Source: Mesocentrotus franciscanus
Taxonomy: Eukaryota > Echinodermata > Echinoidea > Camarodonta > Strongylocentrotidae
Direction: 5' to 3'
Length of the DNA stretch: 64,000 nt
NCBI GenBank assembly: GCA_037976565.1
Contig: CP137667.1
Location: forward strand, 30,804,459 to 30,868,458
In this document: one piece after another, positions 37,073 through 52,000 of the stretch
Numbering within the stretch: the stretch's first letter is position 1
Layout: each line of letters begins with the position of its first letter
The notes under the pieces: model-generated
Databases searched by the model: none
What the model saw: only the letters and a program-made list of their open reading frames with translations
What the model was told of the DNA's origin: nothing
Program-made: the position numbers and the translations under genes

Positions 37073-40000
37073 GTCAGTTAATTACATTGCTTTGACTTAG
37101 TTTGACTTTGAGTTAGACCGAAAATTTCTGTCTCTTTCGTTCGATAGCCTTTGATTTGGGTAGGGTCGGCTCCTCTCCTTAGATTTTAGAAGCAGACCCT
37201 ACCCAAATCAGAGGCTAACGAACGAAAGAGACAGAAATTTTCGGTCTAAGTTCGAGTATGATTATGAACTTCAATAAAAATCCTTTACCCTAAAAATAAA
37301 ACTAAAACTAAAAGGACTAGACTAGAATCTAGGCCTAGACCTTTTAATAAATAAGTAGACAAGTCTAACTCCAATAAACCCAAGTTGATTATAGATCTAA
37401 GGCTATCGGGCCTAGGTCTAGATGAACCCTAGACCGAAAATTCTGTCTCTTTCGTTCGTTAGCCTCTGATTTGGGTAGGGTCGGCTCCTCTCTTTAGAGA
37501 CAGAAGCCGACCATAGGCGCTCCTGTGCAAACGTTTTGGCCATTTATGGCCAAAGAACTTTGCCCAAAATACTCAATTTTAGCGGATTCATATCCGATGC
37601 ATTTATGTTTGAAAATTAGGCCTAGGCTAATATACATCGGTTCCACTTACCAGATTGACTGTATTATGCGTTTAAGGGTCTTTTTTCCGGATTTTCATCG
37701 CCGAAATTGAGCTCCGTGTTGAAGTTCTTGCAGCCGTATTTTAAACTGTTACTGTCAATGGATGACGTCATCTTCCTTCATGCGCAGTAACAGTTTAAAA
37801 TACGGCTGCAAGAATTTCAACACGGAGCTCAATTTCGGCGATGAAAATCCGGAAAAATACCCTTAAACGCATCATACAGTCAATCTGGTAAGTGGAACCG
37901 ATGTATATTAGCCTAGGCCTAATTTTCAAACATAAATTCATCGGATATGAATCCGCTAAAATTGAGTATTTTGGGCAAGTTCTTTGGCCATAAATGGCCA
38001 AAACGTTTGCACAGGAGCGGCTATGGTCGGCTTCTGTCTCTAAAGAGAGGAGCCGACCCTACCCAAATCAGAGGCTAACGAACGAAAGAGACAGAAATTT
38101 TCGGTCTAGATGAACCCGGGCTAACTCAGACCAAAGACAACTCGGCCCAGCTGCAAAAATGGTCAGTTTTTGTCATTTTAGTTCACCCTAACCCTAACCC
38201 TAAATCGAAACCTGCGAAAACTGACCATTTTTGCAGCTGAGCTGAGTTGTCTTTGGGCTGAGTTTGCCCGACTCCGTCTAGATCTATCTTTGGAAAGCTA
38301 AAAAATACTAAATCTTAATTTTTTCTCATTTGTTTAAAGATCTAGTTTGAGATCCTAGTCTATGCAAATGATTCGCTAATTTGTAATGTTTGTAAAGACA
38401 AAAGTAAAGGACATCAAAATTTACAAAAATAATTAAGACTAAGTCAAGTGCTCTGTCTTTGTAGGAAATGCAATAGATCTATACATGTAGAAATAGATCT
38501 ACTACTAGAGCCTAGGGAAGTAGGGTGTTGTGGTCTAGTAGTCGTGGATAAGTCACCCGACTGCAGATCACAAGGTACGGGGTTCAAATCCTGCCGCAGC
38601 ACTAATGACTTTTGGCAAGACGTTAATCTACATGTGCCACTCTCCACCCAGGTGTTAAATGGGTACTGGCAGAGCCGCGGTACGCGATACCCAGTAGGAT
38701 GCGTAAGCTAATTTGGTTAGATAAACAAGTGTGCGCTTGTAAAAACACGCCTGGCTGGAATGCTCCCCAGGGAGTGGAGAATGTGCATAAATTGTGTCCA
38801 GGCAAGTGCGAATTCCATGACTGGGGTAATAATGTATATCTATAAAGCGCTTAGACTTAGAGACATATAAGCGGAATACGTACATGTATGATGATATTAA
38901 AGGAAAAGCTGTCATTTTGATAGTACACGTTAGTGCCATTGGCAAAATTTTAATCATTTAGATCTTCATATCATTGTGATATTTCATTTTCAAAGGAATA
39001 AAAAGAAATTTGGGTGAGATTTCCCATTAACTAGACTAGACTCTATCTATACTAGATACTTGATGAGGTAACCCTCTGGCAGCTCACACAGAAAGCTGTA
39101 CTGGGATGATATTGATACATGTACATGTAGGTGAAGCGAACCATCTTAAAGGCCAAGTCCACTCCAAAAATAACTTACTTTCAATAGAACCAGAAAAATC
39201 AGACAAACCAATCAAAAAAAGTTTGAGCAAAATCGGATAACTAATAAGAAAGTTATGAATTTTTAATGACATGAAAAACTTTGAAAATCACTACACAAAT
39301 TGGCAACTCACTCATGAGTCTATGACATATATGGTCCTCACTATCCACTAATTATTTTCTTTATATTGATAATATAAATTTCCTATTTCCCCCCTAAGAA
39401 TCTTATTTCTTCACACCAGCATCCAAGTTAGATTGATAGTAATATGTTTTTGTGTGGATGCACTAATATAGAGTAATTTTTTCCAGTTAAATCATGAAAA
39501 ATGTGAATTTTGATAAACTATTTACATGTATATAAAAGTCAATAATTATGAATATACAATATTCAGAAAATAGTATCAATTCTTCAAAGTTCATAACAAA
39601 TTTTGTGAAATGTCATGCAAGCAATATGATACAAATCATATAACCTGGGCAAAGGCATGGGGAAATCAAGTTTTGGGGGATAAAAAGGGAAATTAATGGG
39701 ATTAAACTATAAAAAGCAATTGACAAATAGTGAGGACATAACGTCACAAACTGATAACCAAATTGGCAATTTGTGTAGTGATTTCCCTTGATTTTTAGTT
39801 TTACATACTTTTTCAAAAATTCATAACTTTCTTATTAGTTCTCTGATTTTGCTCAAACTTTTTTTGATTGGTTTGTCTGATTATTCTGGTTCTATTAAAG
39901 GATAGTTATTTTTGGAGTGGACTTGTACTTTAACATGAAGTGCAGAAGTGGTGGTGTTGTGCAGACATAACATTTGTAGCAATTATAGAAAGAAAAATCT

Positions 40001-43000
40001 GTCCGTCTGTTTGGAGGAGTTTTTTGTGTCTAAAGATGGGCCATTCCTTGTGGGAAAGAGGAAAATCACCAAATTCTAAATTTGATCCAATCACTTCAAT
40101 AATTTAACATTTTCCATGTGGACAGCAAAACACTTGTAATGGAACTGAAAACTGTAAAGAAATATCTTCTACGGTTTTTCTGAAAAATTTAATTGAAGTT
40201 GGGGCTACATGTATGTTTGGGGGCCTCAATTACTTGATCATAGTTCAATTTCTTAAAATTCAGTGGAGCAATGAATTTAAAACTTATTCCTCTATATTTA
40301 TTCCTAATTGAACAAAATCACAAATAGGAATCAAGTTTTGCAAATCATTTTCAACAAATGAATAAATTTTTTAGGAGAGATTTTGCAATTTTACCCTTAA
40401 AATGGCGTAATTCCGTTACCGGCGTCAACATCAAAAACTTAACCCAAGGTTAAGTTTTTTAATTTTTATTATGATTTTGAAAGTATAAGTTCTTTTTCAA
40501 TTAAACTTGTTGTGGCATCAACATCAAGATTTTGAATTTTTAGCATAATTGCAAAAGTGTTTGTTCAAATTCCATGAAACTTGTACCCAAGGGTTATCAA
40601 GTATACAAAATCACATTACACAAATTCCAGGTCACAAAGTCAAGGTCAAAGGTCAATTTAGGTCAGTAGACTTAGATTTTGCATTATCAATTTTAATAAT
40701 ATGAGAATTAATCAATTTTTGTTATTTGTTCATATTTTCATTAAAGTTATCAATCTTGGTACAAATAATAGTAAACAATTCTTCTGATGATTCTTAGTCA
40801 ATATTCACTTCAAAATGATGATTATATTCAAAGGATTTCATTTTTGGGGCCTGCAAATGGGCCACCGTGCCTACATGTATATATGTAAATAATGTCCCAA
40901 CCTCAATTTTTCATCATATCGAATTGCGTAATGCAGGTGAGACTGCCGAGAGTGTTTCCATTGTTTGAAGTATTGGTCTATTATATTAATTGTCTAATTA
41001 AAGACTAGTGATCTGGCTTTGATAAAAAGATAAATTCAATTTATGTTTCTTTAACTTTTTTCAAATTTGCATAAAGACTACAAACAAGGCTGGGAATTTT
41101 AAATGTGTTTATTTCCATTCACTCTGAACTTAGAATTAAAATTGTACCAACATCTCTTATGATACCTTTTGATTTAAGCTTGGAAATACTTTATATTATT
41201 TTACCTAAGGCAATTTTAAACAGTGCCTTCTCTGATTTTTTTTCTTCACTGATCTCACTCATCTAATCTATCGAAAAAGAAAAAAATTCATTAGAAGTTA
41301 GAGAGCTAAGACCATAGCAGTCTATAGCCCTCTTGCAGACGATGAATTTCCATACTCCATACATATTATACAGTATACTGTACGTATGGGACTTTTAAAG
41401 GGAAGGGGGAGGCAGGGTGACTTTGACAATGTTCGCTAGCACTCAGAGAAAATAACCTCGAAAACGACTAGGAGGAGGTTGAAGAGCAATTTTAATCTAC
41501 CAACAAAATGATATTTTATTTAAATTTTAAAGTAAGATGGCTAAGACCATAGCGGACTAGTCTTCTTGCATACGGACACTATCCATACTCTGCGCGTAAT
41601 ACGAATGGGGCCATTGGAGCTAGAGGGGGGTGACTTTGAATCAGTTCGCTATCGCTTGGAGAAAATACACTAAAGACGACAAGGTGGAGGTTAAAGGGGA
41701 AGGTCTATGTAATCCATGAAAAAATGTATATTTCATTGGAAGTTAGATAGCTATAAGACCATAGTGGACTAACCCTCTTGCAGACAGTCAATTTCCATAC
41801 TCTTCGTATTATACCGGTACTGTACATACGGGACTGAGGGAAGGGGGTGGGGGTGGCAGGGCGCCTTTGACTAGATCTGCTAGCGCTCAGAGAAAATATG
41901 ACAGGATGAAATTTTGGTAAAGCTTCAAATGTTTGGAATGAAAAATGATGATACTGATCAAGTTTGTAATGTGTTGTAATAAATTCAAGGACACTGATGA
42001 GGGTGTAATCAATTTTAATGAAAAGAATGATAAATAGTGTTCCCTAAGAATGATAACAATTTAGTGATTTGATGTCAAAATTTACAAATTTTGACATTTT
42101 TAATTATTGCAGCTCTGTTGATGACATGATTTTAATTAATTAGTTTCGAATCCGGTGCTAAGTTTTGTGGATTGATATTGTAGAATGGAATTATCTGACG
42201 AGGTTTGTAATTAATTTTAAAAGAATGATAACCATTGCTCCCTCTAACTTCTAAGGCCCTACAGGTACAGTATGTCGCAAAATTGGCTCGACAGAAATAT
42301 GAGATGGGGGAATGATTTACAAATTTTGGTGTGAAATATTATTGCAACTCTGTTGACAAAATGATTGCTATAAATATTAAGCTCTCTTTTTATGATTAGT
42401 TTTATTTTGGTGTTTGGTTTTATGGACTGAAATCATTCTAAATAAATATGCATGTGTTTTTTTAAAAATAATTACACCAAGATCCCCGTGTTGGGTGTAG
42501 TAGGCAGTGTTATTAGTACCGTAGCACTTAAGTGTTTTTGTAATTGTTTGAAAATGTTTGAATGCTTAAATGTCACCGTCCACGACGAACCGGTTGTAAA
42601 GTTGCAATTTTTAATAGATTTTGATCAAACATCCATAAAATAATCTTTAAAATAAATATATTGCATGTGGTATTTGCTTGGTTAAAGGTAATGTACTACA
42701 TGTACATGTACAGTATGTCCCATTTGCAGGCCAAAAAAATAGGTTAAATTCCAACGACATTTGAAATATAATACTAATTTAAAACTCCCCAAAGAAAAAG
42801 GGGGGCTTGAAAATGTCTTTAAGTGGGAAAATAACTACTATTAGTTGTCAAATCGACTTAATTGCTACCAAGGCAATAAGTAATAGTCTAATTTTCAGAC
42901 CATTGTACCGATTGGTCGTACGTTTTGTGCTGCGCAAAGATTCAATCAGTTTAATTTTGGCCATTACAAGGAGTGGGCTATTGATGTAGACAAATGCTCA

Positions 43001-46000
43001 TGTACCCTTTATAGCTCAGATTCAATAAGTTTAATTTTGACCATTATAAGAAGTGGGTTATTGATGTAGACAAATGCTCATGTACTCTTTACAGCCCATT
43101 AAATTGTAATAAAGATACCATGTCCCTTTTGCAGCCAACATCAAATTCTGTAGAACTTTGCAGGAATTATGAATATGTCATGTATGTCCTATCTGTGAAA
43201 TTTAAACAATAGCAGTGTCCTAATATTTAAATTAAATGCAGGGAAACCTGTAATACTTGCTAGACTTCACTGTCAGACACTATTGAGTGACTGCATTGAC
43301 TGGCTTTTTTTTCTTCTTTGGTAATAACATACACCTGTACATGTACATGTACATATAATTACATTTTAGGTGAATGTAAATCGTAACAAAGCTATGAATT
43401 GGCTCTATATATCATTCCAGACATTTAAGTGTTGAAAGATAAAAAAAAAATCCTGTCTTATACTTATTTTCATGTGAAAACGGTTGGGAGAATTTACTGT
43501 TACAAGGTGTTGACCAGTGACGCAGTCAAAGAAATTTTGTGCATGCTAGAGGGTTAGTACAGTAGAAGGAATATAATAAGTAACATTTCATACAAAAATT
43601 ACGCAGTTTTTCATCAACCATAACATAAAAGTAAAGAAAGACTTAAAGGTAAAGACCAGTTTTAGAAACGCCCTCTCAAAAAATGAAATGGAAGCTCTCA
43701 TTACCAATCATGTGAAAGAATATTTTTTGACTAATACGTGATCATAAAAATTTTGCCGGAAACCGCCTACTATATATTTGGTTAATTATTATATCTATTG
43801 GGACCAAATAGATATCGCGCACGTGTCGCGTAGTCCCATATACATCTTTCTGTGTAGTGCTGTAACTTTACCAAGACTGGGCCAAATGAACCTTGCAGTA
43901 CACACCAATACTTATATGCTAGATGATCAACCTTTTCTGATTGATTCCACAACGTTTCTTTCACAATGCAATCGCATGACCAGAACTGGTCTTTATCTTT
44001 AATAATTAAGGCATTATGCTCAAAAATTGCGATTAACGGATCGATAGAGGCATGTCAATTCTTCACATTTTGCATGTATTCAATGGGAGATGACTTCTCA
44101 AAACTTCTGTGAGCAATATCTCTGTTATTTCTGAAAATAAGAAGGACACCCGAAAGCACACACTAGCGAAGTACTTTGTACCAAAGGTTGTACGTAAATC
44201 ATGGATTATTAAGATATAATGTAGGCCTACTATTTCCCTTTTCAGCCAACATCAAATTCTGTAAAACTTTGCAGGAATTATGAATATATGTCATGTACAT
44301 GTATGTCCTATATCTGTTAAATTTAAACGTAGCAGTGTCCTAGTATTCAAATTATATGCAAGGAAAACCGTTTACTTAATTGCTAGACTTCACTGCCAGA
44401 CTTTTTTTCTTTGATAATATTAACATACAGTGTACGTACAGTACATAAAATGAGCGCTAACAGGTACATGAGCAATTGTTTATACATCAATAACTCACTA
44501 CTTGTAATGGCCAAAATTAAACTGATTGAATCTTTGTGCAGCACAAAACGTATATGCCTATTCGGTGAAGGGGTCTGAAAATCAGACTATTACTTAGGTG
44601 TTTTGTATTTTGTTGAGCGATCTGCAACATGCGAGCCTATGAAATTATTTCAGTGTAATTAAGAAATGAATTTGTACCGTCTGTACCACGATGATTATTG
44701 AAATCATATACTAGCCATATACATGTAAGCAGATATACATGTACACGTTGCGAATTCGTATTCATGATTATTAGTGTCTTATGTCATTACCTTGGTATTC
44801 ACAAACTGTGTTTCTTAGGTTATTTCATGTGTGTGATTCTTATTCATCAAATATGTTTTGTAAATAGCATACAGTGTACATGTATATGCCTTGTTTGCAG
44901 TGCAGGGCCTATAATGATAGCATTTTTCTTCTTCTTTTGATAAATAATACTGTAAATAAATAAATTAATTAATTAATGAACCAAAAGAGAGAAATTATAA
45001 TGCAGCTAACTTCACAGGTGGGCACTGGGGCCAACGGAGGTGGGTCATCCCCCGTGTGGTCAGGGTGAAATCCAGTCTGGCTTGTCTTTGGTTGGTGCTT
45101 GCAAATTAATTATGGCCTTCCAGTAGGCAAGTTACCCAGCAACTCAAGGACCTGGTGTGTTTTGTATTTTGTTGAGCGACCTGCAACATGCGAGCCTATA
45201 GGAAATTATCTCAGTGTGATTAAGAAATTAATTTATACCGTCGGTACTGTGTCATGTAGCTTAAAACTGGTCTTGCCCATATAGGCCATTTAATTATAAA
45301 CGTATTTAAAAAGATAAAATCTAATAAGCCCAGCTATATAAATATATAGCTTCATACTACATGTAGGTCGTATATAATTATTAAACGTATTGTACTTTAT
45401 AGAATTAAGGATAGGTACATGTATGTCACTTCACTAACTACACCTTGCACAAAGCCCAGAATGTCTACATAATTTGAGATTTTGAAACTTGATTTTCAGT
45501 TTAAATCATATTAAAGGTAAAGACCAGTTTTGGAAACGCCCTCTCTCAAAAAATGAAATGGAAGCTCTCATTATCAATCATGTGAAAGAATATGTTTTGA
45601 CTAATACGTGAAGATAAAAAAATTGCCGGGAAACCGCCTACTAATTGATATATTTGGTTAATTATTATATCTATTGGGACCAAATAGATATCGAGCACAT
45701 GGTCGTTTAGTCCGAAATACATATTGTGTACAGTGCTTGTAAATTTACCAAGACTGGGCCAAATTTCTTATCATTTTGATGATTCCAGAACCTTGCAGTA
45801 CACACCAATACTTATATGCTACATGATCAACCTTTTCTGATCAATTCCACAACGTTTCTTTCACAATGCAATCTCATGACCAGAACTGCATCTTTAAAAA
45901 TGCAATCTTTTTCTTCTTCTTTTTTCGTTTTGTTTTGTCTTTTTCCCGGAAAGGAGACAATTATCCCACCGACAGGCATCGCATATTCTTGGCTGGTATT

Positions 46001-49000
46001 GAGGGGCCTATAGGCTGCGCATACGTATGTACATGCAAGCCGAGAAGCCTGTTCAATGTACCGAACCGGGCTGGCCAGAAAATACAAACATAATTAACAG
46101 TCAACGATTTATGCTGACAGCCTGTATGGGATCTCCAAAAATTGCGGAAAATTGAGCAGCGTAGATTTTTTTTCTTTCTTTCTTTCTCCTGCTCCCTTTT
46201 TAATTTTAATTAATGTGATTTGAAATCGGCGTAAATATTCATAATTGAATGAAACATGCCAATAAAACAAAAACAACAACAACGTAATCACTTAGGTCGA
46301 TTTGACAACTTCCCACAAATTTTCCCACTAAAAGCCATTTTCAAACCCTTTCGTATAGAGGGCAGTTATAAATTAGTATTAATGGTCTTTCAAATGCCGT
46401 TGGTATTTAACCTTTTCATTTTTTAGGCCTGCAAATGAATTACATGTAGTACCTTTAAATGATGAAATATTTAAACTTGCAAAAATGATTGGAATATCCT
46501 AAAATATTGAATATTTGTCAGGATGTAATTTTCCTTTAACGAACACGCTGGCACACAAATAATAGGAAGAGCGGAGTAATACTGTAAACGCTGTTATTTG
46601 AGCGCGATTAATTTTTCGCACTAAGCGACCCCAAAACATATTCGCTGGTTCTTAAATTCGCATTGCACGCAATTCAGCCCGATCAAAACACGCATAAGAA
46701 TTAAGTCATGCTTATATTTTCGCGAGTTCTAAAATTCGAGCTTGCCGATGTTAGCGCGAAATCTGCGAAAATTAATGTACCGCGAATTTTTCCGCGTTTA
46801 CAGTAAATGTGTAAAACTGTTAGCTGCACTATTCCCAACACAATACCCAACACAATACCCAGTTTCCCACATATATATTTCATAATATGAAATTCGGCCG
46901 GTAATGTAATAAATTATGCGAAAGTGGTGCCTATAGCCTCCAAATTTCCCCGCCGTAGAAGCAGCTCGGCAAGTGCATGGAACTTCAAAGCCAAGTGGAA
47001 TGTTACGCGTCCCATCGTTACGCTTTAGAACTCGCACATACGTTTGCATAAATTACAAGATTTTCCACTCCTTCAATTTAACAGCTCCTTGGTTCAAGGT
47101 CTTTATGGTTATGGTAATGATATAGGGCCTTACAGACTACTGGTAGCTGAACAGATATCCATATGATTCATAGCAGACATGTTTTTGAATTTTTGTTTTG
47201 GTGAAAAAAATAAGTTTGACTCCTTCTCAATCCGAAGGTTTTGCAATGAATGAATTTTGTTATCCATATACATTGTAGATCACATTGGAGAACGGGAAAA
47301 AAGTGAGTCTTCCTACAGAAGACGCAGATATCGAGGCTTTGAGGGAACAATTCCCAGACACTGAGAACTTTACTATTGATGATCTAGCTTTCCAGTTCCA
47401 GCCACAATTCCAGAGTACGCCGATACCCCAAGAACCAAGGAGAAAGAAGCAGAAGCTGACAAGAGGACCTACACAAGACAGTGATTCTCAAGGAAAATTC
47501 AAAGGTGAGATTATCTTTTTGATCAATAATAAATCAATTTGCTCTAGATTAAAAACAAAGGACAAGATGATGGAGCACAATTTAGAAATATATATAAATA
47601 TATGTATTTCTCTTATTGCTAACTTAGGGGGTGTATATGTCCAACAAAGAAAGTTGTCCTCTTGGCAAAATTTTAAATTCCCTTAGCATCTTTACGCGTG
47701 TTCTTGCGCTCCTATACCCTCCCGATAATGTGCACAATTCACTGTAGATGGCAGCAGTAGAAAATTGCGCTACATTAGAGGTCTATAAGTGATACATATT
47801 TTTACCCACATGAACTAATATAAATTCCACTTAGCACTTAAATAATAGTTAACTTATAGTTCATGATAATAATAATAATAATAAAAAGCACTTGCCATGA
47901 ATGAGCGATGACTTTTATACATGTACAATGTATATTGCCCTCATTATCACCCTCTGCTGAAGCCTCGGCCGATATGACTTAATTTGGGCAATAAATGTCA
48001 TATCGCTATCAAGGCCAGTCGATATTATTTAATTACATTTAATAATTTTCAGGCAAATAATAAACCTACATGTATATCTAAAAGGCAGGTCATCCCTTTT
48101 ACTAACATCATTTGTAGGGAAACGGGAAAAAATAACTACATGTAACTTTTTAAGAAAAACAGAGTGATAAAAGTTTGAAATAAATTGGGCTCTATGATAA
48201 GGAAGTTATGAACATTCCCCTTTTTCTCCAAATTAAGTGCCTTCTCAGTTGGGGGCTTGACTCATAAAATATTATGGCTAGCATATATACATGTAGGTCA
48301 TGTAAAAAGAATAGATTATCCTGAATTGTTCATTATATGGAAAAATATGTTTAATCATCTTGTATGGTGAAGCACTTAGGAAAAGTACGTAGCCCAGCAC
48401 TTCATGACTAACGTTAACAGTTCATCCAAGTTATAAGTGACAGTAAGTGTAGTGCTAACAACTACAGCTAGTATAAACAAAAGATTCTTGGTCTGATTTC
48501 CTTCACGCATTGCATTGACAGGTCTTTAAGAGTAATTTTCTCTCTTGCCTATTAAGGTTGGATTTCCCTTTAAGGGACATTTGTGAAACTATACAATGGT
48601 GAAGATTTTCCCACTTCACAGGATGATGAATTAAAAAAACTAATTTTGGTTCTTGATAATGGGTATTTCAGTGTCCAAAGTGTATTGCCAATTTTACCCT
48701 TAGTTTTTGCTCTCTCTATTTGTATGTTTTATTTGCAAAAGAAAATACTGGGATGCTTTTGAGGGAGTACATGTACATGTACATGTACACTGGTGAAGAT
48801 GTTTTGCAAGGAAAAAGAGATTTTTGAATAAAATTATACAAAATATTCTCATCAAAGTGTAACTAATGTTTCTGTTTTTGAATATTAAGTTTTTTATTGG
48901 TCTCACAAATTTATATTTACAATGTATAAACAAGAATTGAGAGTAAACTCTTCCAATTGCACTTTCAGTCTGTCAATTTACCACCTAGTATTGCCATTCA

Positions 49001-52000
49001 AAATGTAATTTTTATTGTTAATTACATGTAGAGTTTATTACATTTCTCCAGGCTCTTAAATAATGGCAACTACATTTCTGTATTTATTTTCATGTTTTTG
49101 TTCCTATACAATTTTTCAAATTACTAGGAGTTGTTGAGGTTCCCCTAAGGACTTTAAAGAGAGCCTCTAGAGAGTTCACGCTTGTCCAATCGTCTCACTG
49201 TAGGGTGGAAGCCTTCAAGGCAGCCTTAAAAGCCAACAAGGGGATTCAACTGCCGCTACTACCAGTACTTGTAGAAGGGTCATGGGATCAGGAAAATGCT
49301 GAGGAATCCTCATACGTTCTTCTTGGTGGATATAGTTTGTTTGAAGCTTTGCTGGACTTGTCTAACGATGACAGGTATGTGTGTTTAAATTAGATTCATT
49401 TCTACTTCTGCCTTGGGGAGGGGGAAGTAGAAGCTTTGATGTTATTATGTTGCCATAAATTAGCACTGAAACAAACATTCGCCAGCTTATTTACCATTGC
49501 AACAGTGCTTCTTAGTCACTGTACTGTGTTACCAACATTGTGGATTCAGTTTGTTCAATCTCACACAATTAGAGTAAGGACTTGCAAATATGTGAAGAAA
49601 ACAAAATTCTCATAAAACATTTACCTTCAACCTAATTTCTTGATCTCTGATTAAACTCATTGCTTAAAGTATACCAAAATATTTTACTGTTTGTGAGAGG
49701 GTCCATGTCATATACTATATTAAAATTATGGCCTTCAAATAGTACTTCTATAAAAAGATATTGGAGGATGAATTACACTTTTTATAGGCACAAAAGCGAC
49801 TCGTGGGTATATAGACTATACTCAACAAACCCGTACACGCTTGTCAATGTAAGGGCTCCCATGGAACCCAACTGGGAGTTCCGTTCTGCGCAAGCACCTA
49901 AATCTTATCCTTATTTCCTTTATGTAATAAACCATTGACCTATAGAATGCCAGATAAACATCTTTGAGGTTAATTTGATACTTTTTAGCATTATTCAAAT
50001 TATTTTTTCAGGTAGTTGGTACAATTGAATTATCAAATCTTCTGCATTGGAACTTTATATTTTGTAATTGACTTTATCATGCAAAATTCTTCTTTAAAAC
50101 AAATTTAAAAAAGCATCTTTTGCTGTGGACTTAGTTTTCATGTGTTTGTTTGAATTGGCATGGTAAGCTCAGGATTTTGAGTTAGGAGCTTCAAAACGTC
50201 AACAGATGTTTGCAATCATGATTTACATCCCTTTGCAAAAGTCAGAATCATGCACACAAAAAGTTTCCTTTAAAAAAATACAAATAATACTGATATTTTG
50301 CTTACCGAAATTTAGGTGAAATACTATTATAAACTTCTTGCCTACAACAAGAAAAACAAATGTTTTGTAATGCAAAATAACCGTTTTTACATGTACATCC
50401 TGTACATGCAGACATAAATGTACATTTTATCATTGACTCTGCTAAAAATGAGCAATGTATGTATAATGTTCTCTCTTTATATTCCTGCTACAGACGGGTC
50501 CTTGTTCAGGTACATGAAGGGCTCACACCAACAGAGGCACTGCAGGTTGGAGCACTATTCCAACAAGAACAGAGCCTCTTAATAGACGACATCCCAACAC
50601 TTCAAGCGAAAGTGAATGTATGCAGAAGACTGCTTTATGCCATGCATGACATCGATGAGACCGAGGAGCCCCAATAATGTAAAATTGGAATGGCGGCCTC
50701 GAGCTGCGGCGTCGCTAGGGATTGTAACTTCTTCAAGAAAGGTAAAAATATTTAATTTAGTTTCCAGTCTATTCTGCGAAACCACTGTAATGCATGTGAT
50801 TCTCCCAGAAGGTTTTATTAATTTATTTCTTGTGAATTACAATTTGCGGTATATTGGTCGTTTCAGGGTATAGGTCCTATTGGCAACGTCTGAGCAGCAC
50901 CAGCCAGTTTTCTTACATCAGTATTAAAATAGGATATTGAAAAAATTATATTTTTAGTTTAAGAAGTTTTTTTTTTTACAGTGAATTAAAAGCTTGAAGT
51001 AAAAAATAAAGAATTATGAGATACATTTAATCGTCATTTTTTGAACATTTTCCCAACATTTTTCCAAGGGGGATGTAAGTAACCCCCTTCCCCCATACAG
51101 TAGAGAACCAGCTTTAACCACCTTTGTTATGCTTTAGCGTAAATTAACAAAAACCATTAGGGCTCTCAGTAGCTTAAAACCACTCCCAAAAAACCACTGT
51201 CCAAAAAAAAAGAAAGGAAGATGGCACTGGAGCTAATTTGCGCATACATTTTATTTGTTATTTCTTTAGCCTGTGAAAAGACAAAAAAGATAAAAATAAA
51301 ATAAATGTAAAACTTAAAGATACTATGTCCCTTTTGCAGCAAACATCAAATTCTGTAGAACTTTGCAGGAATTATGAATACGTCATGTATGTCCTATCTG
51401 TGAAATTTAAACGTTAGCAGTGTCCTAATATTCAAATTATGCAAGGAAACCCGTTTACTTGCTAGACTTCACTGTCAGACACTATTGAGTGACTGACTTG
51501 CTTTTTCTCTTTGGTAATAACATACATAAAATGAGCTGTAAAGGGTGCATGAGCATTTGTCTACATCAATAACCCACTTCGTGTAATGGCCAAAATTAAA
51601 CTAATTGAATCTTTGCGCAGCACAAAACGTACAACCATTTGATTCGACAACTAATGGTCGTTATTTTCCAATTTAAAGACATATTCAAGCCCCCTTTTAG
51701 GGAAGTTCTAAATTAATATTATATTTCAAATGCCGTTGGAATTTAACCTTTTCTTTTTTTGGGGCCTGCAAATTGGACATACTGTAGTACCTTTAAAGTC
51801 CCATATTACCGAAATATATAAAAGCAATATCCGGTATAATGATTGCTTTTACAATGGACCAAAAGATTGGTGGCACATGTCAGTGAAGTCACGTGTGGTT
51901 ATATTATCATTGCTTTCACTATATATGCTTCTTAATTAGATTTAATGAATTTCTTAGCTTTTAACTGATTCATAAACAACGCCACTACACAATATTATTA

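Larger units (their letters stand above)
37073..47278 (+). other. Intron 1 of the complete gene: no coding signal, transposon-rich
   Basis: 10.2 kb between exon 1 and exon 2. It contains two foldback elements, the telomere-like element, a SINE, TTAA MITEs and tandem units listed separately. The rest (for example 39934-40400 and 44700-45020) shows only short, unconnected ORFs and ACATGT runs. Confidence 0.65.

Noticed and set aside
38186..38203. Internal telomere
   Set aside because: Only three CCCTAA units, within an inverted-repeat element.
40614..40665. Cluster of AGGTCA-like half-sites as a nuclear-receptor enhancer
   Set aside because: The same string recurs in the interspersed repeat family at 2340, 12230 and 52900.
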